In this document: positions 31,201 through 37,923 of the stretch, piece after piece | Numbering within the stretch: the stretch's first letter is position 1 | Layout: the number at the start of each line of letters is the position of its first letter | Assembly (NCBI GenBank): GCA_036365145.1 | Contig: JAEOAD010000031.1 | Span: 5,738,001-5,802,000 of the forward strand | Source: Orientallactaga sibirica | Lineage: Eukaryota > Chordata > Mammalia > Rodentia > Dipodidae | Reading direction: 5' to 3' | Length of the DNA: 64,000 nucleotides | Program-made: the position numbers and the translations under genes | Notes under the pieces: model-generated | Told to the model about the DNA's origin: nothing | Seen by the model: the letters and a program-made list of their open reading frames with translations, nothing else | Database searches by the model: none

Positions 31201-34200
31201 CTGGCTTACCACCTGTTTTAACTGTGCAAAGTGGAACCACAGTTCAAGGGCCCTCTGGTCAGGTCCAGCACTGCTCCATCAGTCTCCTCTGGCCAGAAGG
31301 TCCTTCCTTGTCACTAAGCCATAGTCATCCTTTGGGATTCAGTTTCTCCATGAGGCCTTCTTGATTCTCAAGTCAAGCAAGTGCCCATCATATTCTGTTT
31401 ACGCCCGTCACAGGCTCTGGCAACACTGTTTGATGATGGTGAGCTTCTGTGCCCATCTCTTCCACACGCTGAGAGTACCTTCAGGATCAAAATCATGTCT
31501 TATTCATATTGGTGTCCCATCCTTGTATCACCAAGGAGGGATACCATGTATGTTTACTGTCTGAGTGAGAGAGGTCCTCATTTTGGGGTGCTATGGGTCC
31601 AGGGAGGAGCCCCAGAGTCAAAGGGGGCAGCATGGAAGTCCTGAAGCTTCCTGCTCACAACAGTTTGTCTGAGAAGTACTGCCTCCACTTGGAGCTCTCC
31701 AGGGCACTGAATGCTCAGTCCTATAATCTCAGGGTCCACAAAGAGATGTGTATGTAGCAGGGCTGGACAGATGGCTTAGTGGTTAAGGCACTTGCTTTCA
31801 AAGCCAAAGGATCCAGGTTCGATTCCCTAGTACCGACGTAAAGCCAGATGCACAAGGTGGTGCATACATTTGGAGTTTGTTTGCAGTGGCTAGAGGCCCT
31901 CTGTCTCTCTCTCTCACTACCTATCTGCCTCTTTCTCTTCCTTTCTCTCAAATAAATAAATAGTTTTTTTTTTATGAAGAGATGTGTAAAAGCTGAAAGT
32001 GCTGCAGGAAACAGGAAAAGAGCCAGAGATAGATACGTGGGTAGGAATTCACAAGATCCAAAAATGACTTTACCACTGACCCTGACTTGTGCAACCGTGG
32101 GTAAGTCACCTGCCTTTTCCAAGAGGGAGGTCTTCAGGGTTGCTGGAAGGCCTTGCAACATTGCTGCAAAGACTGACAAAATGGAGCACGTGGAACACTG
32201 AGCTCTACACAGCTTAGGGATCAACAACAACTAGAGCTTCCCACCAGTTCTCCTGCCTACCTTCTTTCTTACTCTCCCTCTATACCTTTTTCAAACTCAA
32301 CACAGACGATAAGCTTTCCCTGGGTAACACCCAGCACCCTGGCACCTCAGATGTTCGTTCCGGCAGGGGAGAGATAGGGTGGGTGAGTGAACAGCCACCT
32401 GGAGGCCCTCTGAGAGGTAGTGGCTGCTGAGCCCGATGCTTGCTGCTCTATGGAAGGAGCCCAGCCTTGGCAGATCTTCCAGAAAGCCGGAAATCTGGAT
32501 TTTTATATGAAATTTCCTAAGTTTTAAATATCAGTCACTAATTGAATTTTTTTCCAATTCACTTAGAAGCCAAACAAAACACATCCTTAGGCTGGCACTG
32601 GCCAGCCACTCCCGGTAGTTTACAAACCTCTGTCTGAGACATTGCCCCTCACCCCCTGGCCAAACTTGCTGATTTCCAAGCTGGCCATGCCCTCAGGGGC
32701 CTCAGCTGGCTCTCTTATCCTGTCCAGGAGTGACCTACCTCAACAGACTTCTTTACCAGATGGAATCACATAATTTGATTAATTACTCAAGGACTGAGCT
32801 GAGCCACTTTGCCTTGCCACCTGGGTAAAACTGGTGAAGCCAAAGGCAGCTGTTCTTGTGGAAAGTGAGATTCCCGAGTCAGAGAAGAAACTAGCCTTTC
32901 AAGCTACATGACACTGACAGTATGAGGTGGCTTCCCTGGGCTTCAGTGTCCTCTTTTGCATGAGATAAAACAATACCCAGCCAAGAGCGAGCCTGGCCCA
33001 GTGGGCACTGCATTCGGGTGGTGTTCCTTCCTCTTCCTGTGAGCTCCTCTCTCAGAGGATAGGCAAGAGGAAGCCAGGGCTGGGATGGAGCTCAGTGGTC
33101 AAGTGTTTGCCTAGCATGTATAGTCCCGGGGTTCTTGAATCCTATCCCCAGCACTGAAAAACAAACAAAACCCCCAAAAGGAGGCAGCAAGTCAGCACCA
33201 AGGCCACTCCTTCACTCTTTAGGAGTACAGAGGAATGAGACCGGCTTCTACCCGCCATGCCTTCCTGAAGCCCCTCCCTACAGGCACTCCTGTTCTAAGC
33301 CCACCAGGATAGGGGAAGGGCTTCCAGATAGGCCCAAGAAGAATAGGTCAGAACACAGGCATGGAAGGAAAACTCTGACTTGGATAACGCACTCCCTTTG
33401 GACCATCAGCTCAGAGCCCATGGTGATGCTACACCTGTCACCTTACCCACGGGCTGAAGGGATGGTGCCAGCCCTGTGGCAGAGATGATTATACAACAGT
33501 AGTGGCTAACAACTGACCAGGAAGACCCTATAAGGCTTGTGGCCTTGAGAATGGCAGAATGACAAGAGGTGAGATCTCTGTCCCAAGACAGTATCTTCTG
33601 TGGAAGCTGTTCTCTTTCCTGGAAATGGGATCCCCTCCCACTTCCGGGAGGTGAGGAGGCAAAGAGAAGGGGCAGGAAGAGCAGCTGAAACCTGCAGTCC
33701 AAGGGAGGAGGCGCTCCAAGGAGCTCATTTGAAGGAGGACAGGCCTGGACCACAAGAGTCTCAAGTGCTATGGACCCTCTTCCCTCTGGCCCCCAAGAGG
33801 ACCCCATCTGAGGCCTCTAGCCTAAACACCTCAAAGGGAATAACGGAGAGTTGCGGATGGCGACGTGATCACGCACGGCCTTTTCCTCCAGGCCCTACAA
33901 TGTCGTGCGTCCCTGGCCTGGAGAATGAACATGCTATTTGGTAAACCCAGAGGTGTGCCCTGCACTGTGCTGAATGTGGCTTCCACAGAGTGCAGGATAG
34001 AGAAAGACCAGGGAAGGGCGGGGGAGGGGAGCACAGAGGGTGGTCCAGCCCCAAGCAGAAGAGGTTCTTGAAGCAAAGGAGGACTCTGAAATGACAGAAT
34101 CAGGAGCACTTGAAAAGTGAGCTGACCTGAGCAGGCTCACTGGAAACGACCTCCAATCAGCCCTGGGAAGCTGGCTTCATCTCCTCCCCAAGGCAGGGCA

Positions 34201-37200
34201 TGGGCTGCACCACTCAGCTCCTGGTGTGGGTACAGAGGCCTGTACACAGGGAGCACAGACAGCATATGCCTCCTGGAGCAAGAGTGGAGGGAGGTCCCAG
34301 CAGAGCAGTATAAAGCAAAGGCTGCTACCTCTTACTGGGGACCGCCGCACGTGTCAGGACCCGTGCCAAACACTTTACATACATTATTTCACATAATCCT
34401 CACAGGAGCCTGGGAGATGGGCTCTGTTATTTTTCCTTTCCTGCCAAAATGAAAACAGGCTTGGAGAAGACCACAAGCTTGCCCTGGGATATGCCCTTGG
34501 TAAGGATGGTGAGCCAGTTTTCCCAGCCTTGCTTTCCAGGACTTAAGAGCCCTGAACTAGATACAGACCAGCCTCTGGGACAGACCTGCAGACAGTCTCA
34601 TGCTGAGCCCAGGCCACATCAAGGAGGCCAGTAAGCAGACAGAAGAACACAAGTGGCCAGCACTGGGGCCTCTCTGGCAGCCTTGACCCTGGGTGCCTGC
34701 TCCAGGGTCAGAACATAGGCAGCTGATGTGTGCCAAGCACCCTGCTCTTTCTGTTCAGACACACTGTGTCCAAAGCTTTCCAGAGGGGCACTTCTAGGGC
34801 TGAGGGACATTAATAATTCCCTTTAATTGTCCAAATAAGGGGGCTCCACCAGACTTTGACAGGCCCAGGGAGCAAGTTTGTTTTGTTTCTTTCCACAACC
34901 CAGGCTGGGAGTCTCATGTCCACGTTCAGCACCACTCCTGCTAACACTCTAGTGCTGGGACTCTCCACGGAAGTTTTCAGCGCCAAAGAACCCCGGGTCC
35001 ACACTCTTCCCTGAAGCCCTTCTGTTTTCACTGGGACTTCCATGACTGTCCCCCCTTGTCCCTGGTCTTCCTCCCACTACTGTCTACTGCATGAGATCAC
35101 AAGTCCCCCCCGCCCCAGCAGTGAGGGCCTCAACTCAAGAATCATTAGTAAGGAATGAGAGTTTTCTATGAGGGACCCCAGATAGAGCCCAAACCGGACG
35201 CTCTGCTTCAAAGGACTTTATTTTTAACCACAGAGCCCAGCATCCCCTGGCATACAGGTCTTTGGGGAACTTGTGTGTGAATGCGATCTAGGAAGGTGGG
35301 TGTTGGGAAAGGAGGTGTGGTTTCAGGTCTGTACTGTTCTCCCTGAGAGCATTGGAAGAACCCAAGGGCCTTGAGCCAAGCATCCCATGGTCATCATGGG
35401 CCTGCCCAGCGTGGGCACACTGCCAGGAACATCTAACGAGCCCCAAGGGATAAGGCAGGAAACTGCTTCAGGCCACACTCAGAGGGTGAGCCCGTTCAGT
35501 CACCAGGGCATTCCCCTTTGGGACTTCCAGCCAGCCTCAAGACCTGCCTGAACATGGGAGGAGGGGAAGAGGGTATCAAGGTCCTGGAGGAAACCCAGGA
35601 AGGGAAGCTCTGAGGCACAGTGGTAGTGTGGTCAAGCGTAGATATATGTGCCCATAAGTTCAGGTGGCTGGGATATTACTGAGCTTAGGTAGGACTGGAA
35701 AAGGGTCCCCTCTGGACAGACCCAACCCCAAAACACAGTGGAAGGGCCTTTTTTCTTTCCGATTTCTGACCTAGTGAACAGAGTAGGGACTGGGTTGTAT
35801 GGCCCTTTCGAACCTTCAGCTAGATATCTTTGCACAGGGTACAGATGCACCACATCCACCTGTGGCAGCCCTAATAGGAATGAAGGGTCATGAAACCGTG
35901 GAAGTGGACCAGGTCCTGGAACCTACAGGGTAACAACCAAGGGTTATATCTGCTCTCAAGAAGCAGGGCCTCTTGCTTCCCCATCACAGCTTCCCAATGC
36001 TGCCTTCTTGTCACCCAGGGTGTGCTCTCATGCAGTTCGTGAGTTGGACACAAGACCTACTGCATTTGATATAGCCCCGTGAGCTAGCTCTGCTTTCCCA
36101 GAGCATAAGTGGAGTCCACTGGAACACTTATCCCCACCTTACCTCACCTCATTCAGCTCCTTCCAAAGTTAAGGAAGTCTAAGGATCAATGGAGACATGG
36201 GCACAACAGAGGTAGCAAGACAGGCTGAGAGATACAGAACCTGGCTAACACGCACAGGCTTTGGGTTCTGTTCTCAGCGGGGGGTGGGGTGGGGGAGGTG
36301 GGTGTAGCAAGGCAGCAAGCCTGGGTCCAGAGATCAGCTTTTCCTCACTTAAGGAGATAAACATCCAAGGGGCTGTAGTCAAACTAAGCATCATTCCCCG
36401 CCCCCAATCACCCAGCTCTATGCAAGAGCGGTCCATAACAAGAATGACAGCAGACACCTGCTGAGCTGTACCAAGCCCTACCCCAGAACGGTTTCAAACA
36501 TGTAATAATCTGAGCTTAGAACTAGGTGCTAATATTATCCCTATTTTACAGATGAGGACATCAAGGCACTGAGAAGTGGCTTGCTCAAGGTCACATGTGT
36601 ACTAAGTGGCCACCGCAGGATTTGAACTCAGACCATCTGCAATGTTTCTGATGCAGTGGAGACCTGCCTTAAGTGCTGATTGAACCCTTTTGTAACTAGG
36701 ATGCTTTTTAGGGGTGGGGATGTTGTCAAGAGAAGGAAGTCTGGTAGAGTTTTACTCTGTACCCTTTAATTTACATGTGCTTTATTCTAATTCATACAAT
36801 GTGACACCAAGTTACATGGTTTGGAGAAACATCTGTTGGGCAGCTATAAACTGGATGTCCACCAAATGTGCCCAGTCTCATTAAATCCCGAAGATAGCTT
36901 CGCAAGGTACCTATGCCTGAGCCCCCTGGAGTGCAGGGAGCAGGAGGTACTGGCTGGGCTTAGACCCAAGTCCCTGGGATTCCAAAGCCTGAGGGCCCCA
37001 AGAGGAGGTGTGGAAGCAATGAGATGAAAGGGAGGAAGAGCTAAGGACTGGAAAGGGAGGTTGGCCACAAAGACAGGTGTGAGCACCAGGAAAGGAACCT
37101 GGCCACCCAAGATGATACTCCCAGGTCTAAGGCGAAGTCTGCTTGGGACAGGCTGGGCCTTGGAAATGTAGGGACCCAGGGTCTGCGGGTGCCTTCAAGT

Positions 37201-37786
37201 CGGCCAATCAGAGCTGGAACAGCAGGGAGAAAGGACGAAGCGCCCACCCGCCATGGCCCCTGGCCCAGCAGCGGACTTGCTAGGAATACCAGAACCCCAG
37301 TGTTTACAGCATGGCGAGCTCAGCTCCCCCTCCATCCCGCGCCGCGCTCGGGACGCGAGGGGGGCGGCACCACGGTGGGGCTCTGGTCAGCATCAAAGAC
37401 AAGCAAGATAAGCAGGCAGGGTGGGCAGCCCTCGGGAGTGCCCAGCCGATGCCGAGTGTGCACCATCCTAGGGGGGACAAGCAGAGGCGACAGCGCGGGA
37501 GAGAGACCCCTCTCCTCTCCGCACAGAAAGAAAATGGAAGAAAGGAGCCACGGGCTCCCTGCTCCCCGCCCCTTTCCCTGGCCCCCCAGTTGAATAGAAG
37601 AGGGGTCCGAGTGTACTGGTCCCTCCTTTGTCGCGACCCCCCGCACTCACCGAGCGGCACGCTGATGCGGGGGCTGAGCGCCCGCGCGGGCCGCAGCAGC
37701 AGCAGCGGCGACAGCGACAGCAGCGACAGCGGCGGCAGCAGCAGCAGCGCGCGCGGCGGGGCGGCGGACAGGCTCGCCCGGCCCAT
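7450..37786 (-). CDS. SEMA4B: SEMA4B, complete coding region (14 coding exons) plus 3' UTR
   Basis: Semaphorin 4B, a single-pass membrane semaphorin involved in axon guidance, synapse assembly and cell motility through plexin-type receptors. Exons 37786-37651, 22840-22677, 22524-22462, 19384-19286, 18657-18546, 18243-18130, 18022-17871, 16482-16301, 16172-16022, 14869-14659, 14557-14442, 14180-14014, 9427-9342 and 9083-8341 add up to 2496 bp, that is 831 residues plus stop, close to the human length, with every junction in frame and GT-AG. Domains: signal peptide about 1-36; sema beta-propeller about 54-500; PSI cysteine knot about 518-543; Ig-like domain with C604 and C650; transmembrane helix about 711-732; cytoplasmic tail ending DSVV, a PDZ-binding C-terminus reported for this protein to bind PSD-95. 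No frameshift or premature stop is seen. Confidence 0.96.
8341..9083 (-). CDS. SEMA4B: SEMA4B last coding exon: Ig-like end, transmembrane helix, cytoplasmic tail
   Basis: The acceptor is ctgcccacag (- strand) ahead of [23 protein letters not shown]. The exon holds the Ig-like domain with its cysteine pair (TLAC and FQCW), the juxtamembrane [17 protein letters not shown], the helix [20 protein letters not shown], a basic stop-transfer YRHRDGMK, and a proline-rich tail ([12 protein letters not shown]) ending GSEIRDSVV. The stop TGA is the complement of 8341-8343. Confidence 0.97.
9342..9427 (-). CDS. SEMA4B: SEMA4B exon: linker after PSI domain
   Basis: 86 bp, acceptor gtcctcag and donor gtgaggtg. 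Encodes [19 protein letters not shown] and then TKSRSFVPA, the linker between the PSI and Ig-like domains. The first base completes an arginine codon. Confidence 0.95.
9750..9980 (+). repeat. B1-type SINE plus a partial older B1
   Basis: agccaggcgtggtagcacac at 9751-9897, then a half copy at 9915-9979 ending in a TA repeat (9980-10004). Confidence 0.85.
10010..10595 (+). repeat. Three family A SINEs head-to-tail
   Basis: Copies at about 10012-10205, 10208-10415 and 10430-10590, each with the 'catctg.agtttg..tgcagtgg' body; the third is the most diverged. Confidence 0.88.
10606..10900 (-). repeat. Old and young B1-type SINEs
   Basis: Diverged copy at 10618-10725, then a young copy at 10757-10897. 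Confidence 0.88.
10920..11138 (+). repeat. Family A SINE
   Basis: aaatggcttagcagttaagg to CT-rich tail and aaataaaaataaaat. Confidence 0.9.
11235..11290. repeat. (TA)n(TG)n microsatellite
   Basis: About 8 TA and 16 TG units in the SEMA4B intron. Confidence 0.95.
11305..11415 (-). repeat. Old B1-type SINE
   Basis: gagacatggtctcatgtagc to catgagccactatacttggc. Confidence 0.7.
11445..11635 (+). repeat. Family A SINE
   Basis: gggctagagagatggcttag, 'tgcatgcatctggagtttta'. Confidence 0.9.
11757..11900 (+). repeat. B1-type SINE
   Basis: agccaggagtggcagcacac to gagaccttactttgaaaa. Confidence 0.9.
12033..12155 (+). repeat. Chimeric SINE: family A head fused to B1 tail
   Basis: 12033-12090 is the first 58 bases of family A (gggctagggagactgcttag ... 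aagaacccagg). From 12088 it continues as the 3' half of a B1 (ccaccctaaggctacataat ... gaccctacctc). The family A body is absent. Confidence 0.85.
12303..12450 (+). repeat. B1-type SINE
   Basis: ggccaggtgtggtggtacac to gagaccctacctcaaagaa. Confidence 0.92.
12477..12620 (+). repeat. Family A SINE, 3' truncated
   Basis: ggggctggaaagatggctca to gccctggcacacac, then a short reverse B1 fragment at 12625-12670. Confidence 0.82.
12676..12906. repeat. (CCTT)n(CCCT)n(CTTT)n pyrimidine tract
   Basis: About 230 bases with a purely C/T + strand: CCTT run, CCCT core, CCTT run, then CTTT run. Confidence 0.97.
12908..13045 (-). repeat. B1-type SINE
   Basis: caaggtaaggtttcactcta to tcaccaggcctggc; the pyrimidine tract has grown from its reverse-strand A tail. 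Confidence 0.9.
13092..13310 (+). repeat. Family A SINE with (AAAT)n tail
   Basis: ggggctagagagatggctta; the tail is expanded to about 12 AAAT units at 13257-13305. Confidence 0.92.
13339..13490 (+). repeat. B1-type SINE
   Basis: agccgggtgtggtggcgcac to gactctacctcgaaaaac. Confidence 0.93.
13515..13695 (+). repeat. Family A SINE, 5' truncated
   Basis: Begins inside the A box (gggccttatgattaaggtgc) after a TA repeat. Confidence 0.82.
14014..14180 (-). CDS. SEMA4B: SEMA4B exon: end of sema domain and PSI domain
   Basis: 167 bp, acceptor gactgtgcag and donor gtgagtgc. Encodes [19 protein letters not shown] and then the PSI cysteines in [20 protein letters not shown] (about residues 519, 525, 528, 536, 543). 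Confidence 0.97.
14442..14557 (-). CDS. SEMA4B: SEMA4B exon: sema propeller, late blade
   Basis: 116 bp, acceptor cattttccag and donor gtgagcc. Encodes [20 protein letters not shown] and then [19 protein letters not shown], the blade with the typical semaphorin '[10 protein letters not shown]' turn formed across the junction with the previous exon. Confidence 0.96.
14659..14869 (-). CDS. SEMA4B: SEMA4B exon: sema propeller [12 protein letters not shown] ... DVLFLGTG
   Basis: 211 bp, acceptor ctccacttcag and donor gtgagtgcc. Encodes [20 protein letters not shown] and continues through [18 protein letters not shown] to [12 protein letters not shown]. One N-glycosylation sequon (NSS) is visible. 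Confidence 0.96.
15100..15610. other. Single-copy intron sequence of SEMA4B
   Basis: I see no repeat or exon here; several stop codons in all frames. Confidence 0.6.
15617..15748 (+). repeat. Old B1-type SINE
   Basis: agctgggtatggtggtccac to gagaccttgtctccaaaac, murid-like spacing. Confidence 0.8.
15882..15970 (+). repeat. MIR remnant
   Basis: 'aaagatgagaaaacagtcagagaagctaagtgaattgccca' matches the MIR core (bases quoted in part: gatgagaaaac, ttgcccaaggc). Confidence 0.65.
16022..16172 (-). CDS. SEMA4B: SEMA4B exon: [13 protein letters not shown] ... TPRPGA-type segment
   Basis: 151 bp, acceptor ccttttgcag and donor gtgggtac. Encodes [20 protein letters not shown], then [19 protein letters not shown] and [11 protein letters not shown], the conserved semaphorin segment around 'SAVC.F...V...F.G.YK'. 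Confidence 0.96.
16301..16482 (-). CDS. SEMA4B: SEMA4B exon: [21 protein letters not shown] ...
   Basis: 182 bp, acceptor tttcctgcag and donor gtaaagtg. Encodes the semaphorin signature region [39 protein letters not shown] and [11 protein letters not shown], ending in a tryptophan codon split with the next exon. Confidence 0.97.
16658..17090 (+). repeat. Two family A SINEs head-to-tail
   Basis: Copies at about 16660-16850 and 16866-17085, each with CT-rich tails and AAATAA ends. Confidence 0.9.
17140..17310 (+). repeat. Old ID/B1 composite
   Basis: 'gagaggtaactcagtggcaa' head and 'gatgaggtgggaggatactg' body, diverged. Confidence 0.5.
17441..17790 (+). repeat. Family A 5' fragment, ID fragment and old B1 in series
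   Basis: Family A at 17441-17537, an ID-like 'caaagtcctgggttcaatcc' at 17560-17600, then a B1-like segment to 17735 and a GA repeat to 17790. Confidence 0.65.
17871..18022 (-). CDS. SEMA4B: SEMA4B exon: [16 protein letters not shown] ... ARICK
   Basis: 152 bp, acceptor cccctcag and donor gtgagacg. Encodes [40 protein letters not shown] and VSRVARICK. The D-K-I-Y-F-F-F and R-V-A-R-I-C-K motifs are hallmarks of sema domains. Confidence 0.97.
18130..18243 (-). CDS. SEMA4B: SEMA4B exon: [21 protein letters not shown] ...
   Basis: 114 bp, acceptor ctcttggcag and donor gtggaatt. Encodes [20 protein letters not shown] then [18 protein letters not shown], the classic sema-domain segment DGELY.GT...F.G.D..I.R. 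Confidence 0.97.
18546..18657 (-). CDS. SEMA4B: SEMA4B exon: [15 protein letters not shown] ... STALVV
   Basis: 112 bp, acceptor cctccacag and donor gtgagtgt. Encodes [20 protein letters not shown] then [17 protein letters not shown], the C-P-F/Y-D-P signature of semaphorins; NFT is a glycosylation sequon. Confidence 0.97.
19286..19384 (-). CDS. SEMA4B: SEMA4B exon: [13 protein letters not shown] ... PLCTYI
   Basis: 99 bp (33 whole codons), acceptor ccctcccag and donor gtgagtgc. Encodes [20 protein letters not shown] then [13 protein letters not shown], the N-Y-I..L and C-G-T-.AF-P motifs of sema domains. As a symmetric exon it could be skipped without a frameshift, but it carries two conserved disulfide cysteines. 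Confidence 0.96.
19400..19990. other. Single-copy intron sequence of SEMA4B
   Basis: No recognisable repeat or exon; between the 19286-19384 exon and the next SINE cluster. Confidence 0.5.
20030..20268 (-). repeat. Family B SINE
   Basis: 'gagaatgggcgcgccagcag', 'gcatctggctaaacgtggaa', 'ccatctctccagcccc'; a short internal duplication ggagattggagattgg is present. Confidence 0.9.
20278..20420 (-). repeat. B1-type SINE
   Basis: gaggtaggatctcattttag to gcatgcaccatcatgctggg. Confidence 0.9.
20428..20640 (-). repeat. Family A SINE
   Basis: 'ggcctccagccactgcaaac' to 'ccaactctccagccc'. Confidence 0.92.
20770..21180. repeat. Old B1 (-), old B1 (+) with A/GA tail, ID SINE (+)
   Basis: Reverse B1 at about 20785-20865, forward B1 at 20888-21030 with a tail to 21120, and an ID copy at 21122-21180 ('gggctggggatatagctcag'). 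Confidence 0.7.
21190..21640 (+). repeat. L2 LINE remnant, interrupted by a reverse B1
   Basis: 'tccttgctttcctctaaatc', 'ggctcaaatgtg' and 'cctaatagcacagaacaagc' follow the L2 3' end. The B1 sits at about 21455-21555. Confidence 0.5.
21645..21890 (+). repeat. B1-type SINE and ID SINE
   Basis: B1 at 21645-21780 followed by a GAA-rich stretch, then ID at 21817-21888 ('ggccatggctcagtgctaga'). Confidence 0.8.
22462..22524 (-). CDS. SEMA4B: SEMA4B exon: [21 protein letters not shown]
   Basis: 63 bp (21 whole codons), acceptor cttcttccacag and donor gtgagcca. Encodes a short propeller segment containing Q-Q-C-S-F-K-G-K, conserved among semaphorins. Confidence 0.95.
22677..22840 (-). CDS. SEMA4B: SEMA4B exon: first blade of the sema domain
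   Basis: 164 bp, acceptor ttcttccctag and donor gtgagaaa. Encodes [40 protein letters not shown] and [14 protein letters not shown]. Two sequons (NTS, NYT) are adjacent; L-Y-V-G-A-R is the standard start of the semaphorin propeller. Confidence 0.97.
22980..23410 (+). repeat. Ancient L1 fragment split by a family A SINE
   Basis: 'ttagttacagcaccgttcac' before and 'ttggaaacaacctaagagac' plus 'attattcagtggaatattac' after the SINE follow the well-known 3' part of old mammalian L1. The SINE spans 23052-23270. Confidence 0.65.
23052..23270 (+). repeat. Family A SINE
   Basis: gggggctgagagagatggct to ctctctctctctcaag; inserted in an old L1. Confidence 0.92.
23413..23550 (+). repeat. Old B1-type SINE
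   Basis: tagctgagcatgttggcaga to cttaattagacctt. Confidence 0.75.
23918..24012 (+). repeat. ID SINE
   Basis: tagctgggggtgtagctcag, then 'gccctgggttccatcccaag'. Confidence 0.8.
24048..24590 (-). repeat. Cluster: B1, ID, B1, old B1
   Basis: B1 at 24050-24190, ID at 24228-24295, B1 at 24350-24480, old B1 at 24490-24590, all reverse. Confidence 0.82.
24820..24955 (-). repeat. Old B1-type SINE
   Basis: gagatagggtctcatgtagc to gcaccactatgcctggt. Confidence 0.75.
24968..25205 (+). repeat. Family A SINE
   Basis: gggctggagagatggcttag; the tail contains a CACT repeat and AAATAAAT units. Confidence 0.93.
25228..25495 (-). repeat. Family B SINE
   Basis: 'gatgggcgcgctagcagcct', 'gcatctggctaaacgtggga'; has a local duplication of 'gagattggaacc'. 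Confidence 0.92.
25560..25700 (-). repeat. B1-type SINE
   Basis: ggtagggtatcgctctaggc to gtgccaccctgcctggc. Confidence 0.9.
25868..26212. repeat. Family A (+) and B1 (-) pair
   Basis: Family A at 25868-26060, then reverse B1 at 26068-26212. The flanking AT-rich sequence (25700-25865 and 26215-26400) resembles an old L1 3' region, weakly. Confidence 0.85.
27405..27540 (+). repeat. MER5-like DNA transposon remnant
   Basis: 'cccaaactttcccgaagtgt' and 'cacaggtgatgctggaggag' with 'tacttgagaaatacc' follow the MER5A (hAT) consensus as I remember it. Confidence 0.6.
28215..28520 (-). repeat. MIR remnant
   Basis: 'cttaacctctcaaagcctca', 'tatctgtaaaatggggccaa', 'tcatagggttgttatgagaa' and later 'catggtgcctggcacacgat' match MIR closely. 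Confidence 0.85.
29848..29980 (+). repeat. Old B1-type SINE
   Basis: aggctgggcctaatggccca to cataagaccctgactcaaa, then a GA-rich tail to 30048. Confidence 0.75.
30700..30750 (-). repeat. MIR fragment
   Basis: 'ggtgggatttgaacccacac' is the tRNA-like end of a MIR. Confidence 0.5.
30850..31565 (+). repeat. Long L2 LINE remnant
   Basis: 'ttacccaggtgtcactcttc', 'caatctatcatcaaatcttg', 'aggccttcttgattctcaag' and 'aatcatgtcttattcatatt' follow L2 in order over about 700 bases. Any open frames here are relics. Confidence 0.75.
31757..31970 (+). repeat. Family A SINE
   Basis: agggctggacagatggctta to ctctcaaataaataaatag. The only young SINE between 29.98 and 38.7 kb. Confidence 0.93.
33076..33165 (+). 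repeat. ID SINE
   Basis: ccagggctgggatggagctc, then 'cctatccccagcactgaaaa'. Confidence 0.8.
34325..34520 (+). repeat. MIR remnant
   Basis: 'ccaaacactttacatacatt', 'atttcacataatcctcacag', then 'ggcttggagaag'. Confidence 0.8.
36440..36680 (+). repeat. MIR remnant, nearly complete
   Basis: 'tatccctattttacagatga', 'ggcttgctcaaggtcacatg', 'ggatttgaactcagaccatc' in order. Confidence 0.85.
37651..37786 (-). CDS. SEMA4B: SEMA4B first coding exon: start codon and signal peptide
   Basis: The ATG is the complement of 37784-37786 in a strong context (G at -3 and G at +4). It encodes [20 protein letters not shown], then a leucine/serine/proline-rich hydrophobic core and [15 protein letters not shown]; cleavage is likely after about residue 36. 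The donor is gtgagtgc below 37651. The leucine run is encoded by CTG-type triplets. The frame stays open upstream without a stop for about 550 bases, but this is CpG-island sequence and I see no reason to extend the protein. Confidence 0.93.
37686..37760. repeat. CAG/CGG-type triplet-rich stretch in the signal peptide codons
   Basis: Runs of cagcagcagcagcgg and gacagcgacagcagcgac; on the - strand these are CTG/CCG codons for Leu, Ser and Pro. Confidence 0.85.
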
Positions 37787-37923
37787 CGCGGCGCGTGGAG
37801 CTCGGACGGCGGCTGGCGACGGCGTCCTCCCGCTCGGGCTCAGGTTGCTCAAGTGGAGGGCAGGCGGCAGCCCCGCCCCGCGGCCCGGCCCCCTGGTCGC
37901 TCCTCGCGCCTCCGCCTCCGGAC
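37787..37923 (-). other. SEMA4B: SEMA4B 5' UTR part of the start-codon exon, with candidate acceptor
   Basis: On the - strand, ctctcgccctcccag| is followed by GTCCGGAGG, giving a good pyrimidine-rich acceptor whose exon begins at 37923. That makes this exon 273 bp long with 137 bases of 5' UTR. It would pair with the candidate donor at 54018. Initiation inside this CpG island is an alternative. This is inference; no transcript data were used. Confidence 0.6.

Larger units (their letters stand above)
31975..37300. other. SINE-poor intronic stretch upstream of the second SEMA4B exon
   Basis: Single-copy sequence with an ID copy and two MIRs listed separately. No exon or open frame resembling a known protein was recognised. 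AT-rich islands such as 32490-32590 stand out from the surrounding sequence. Confidence 0.5.
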
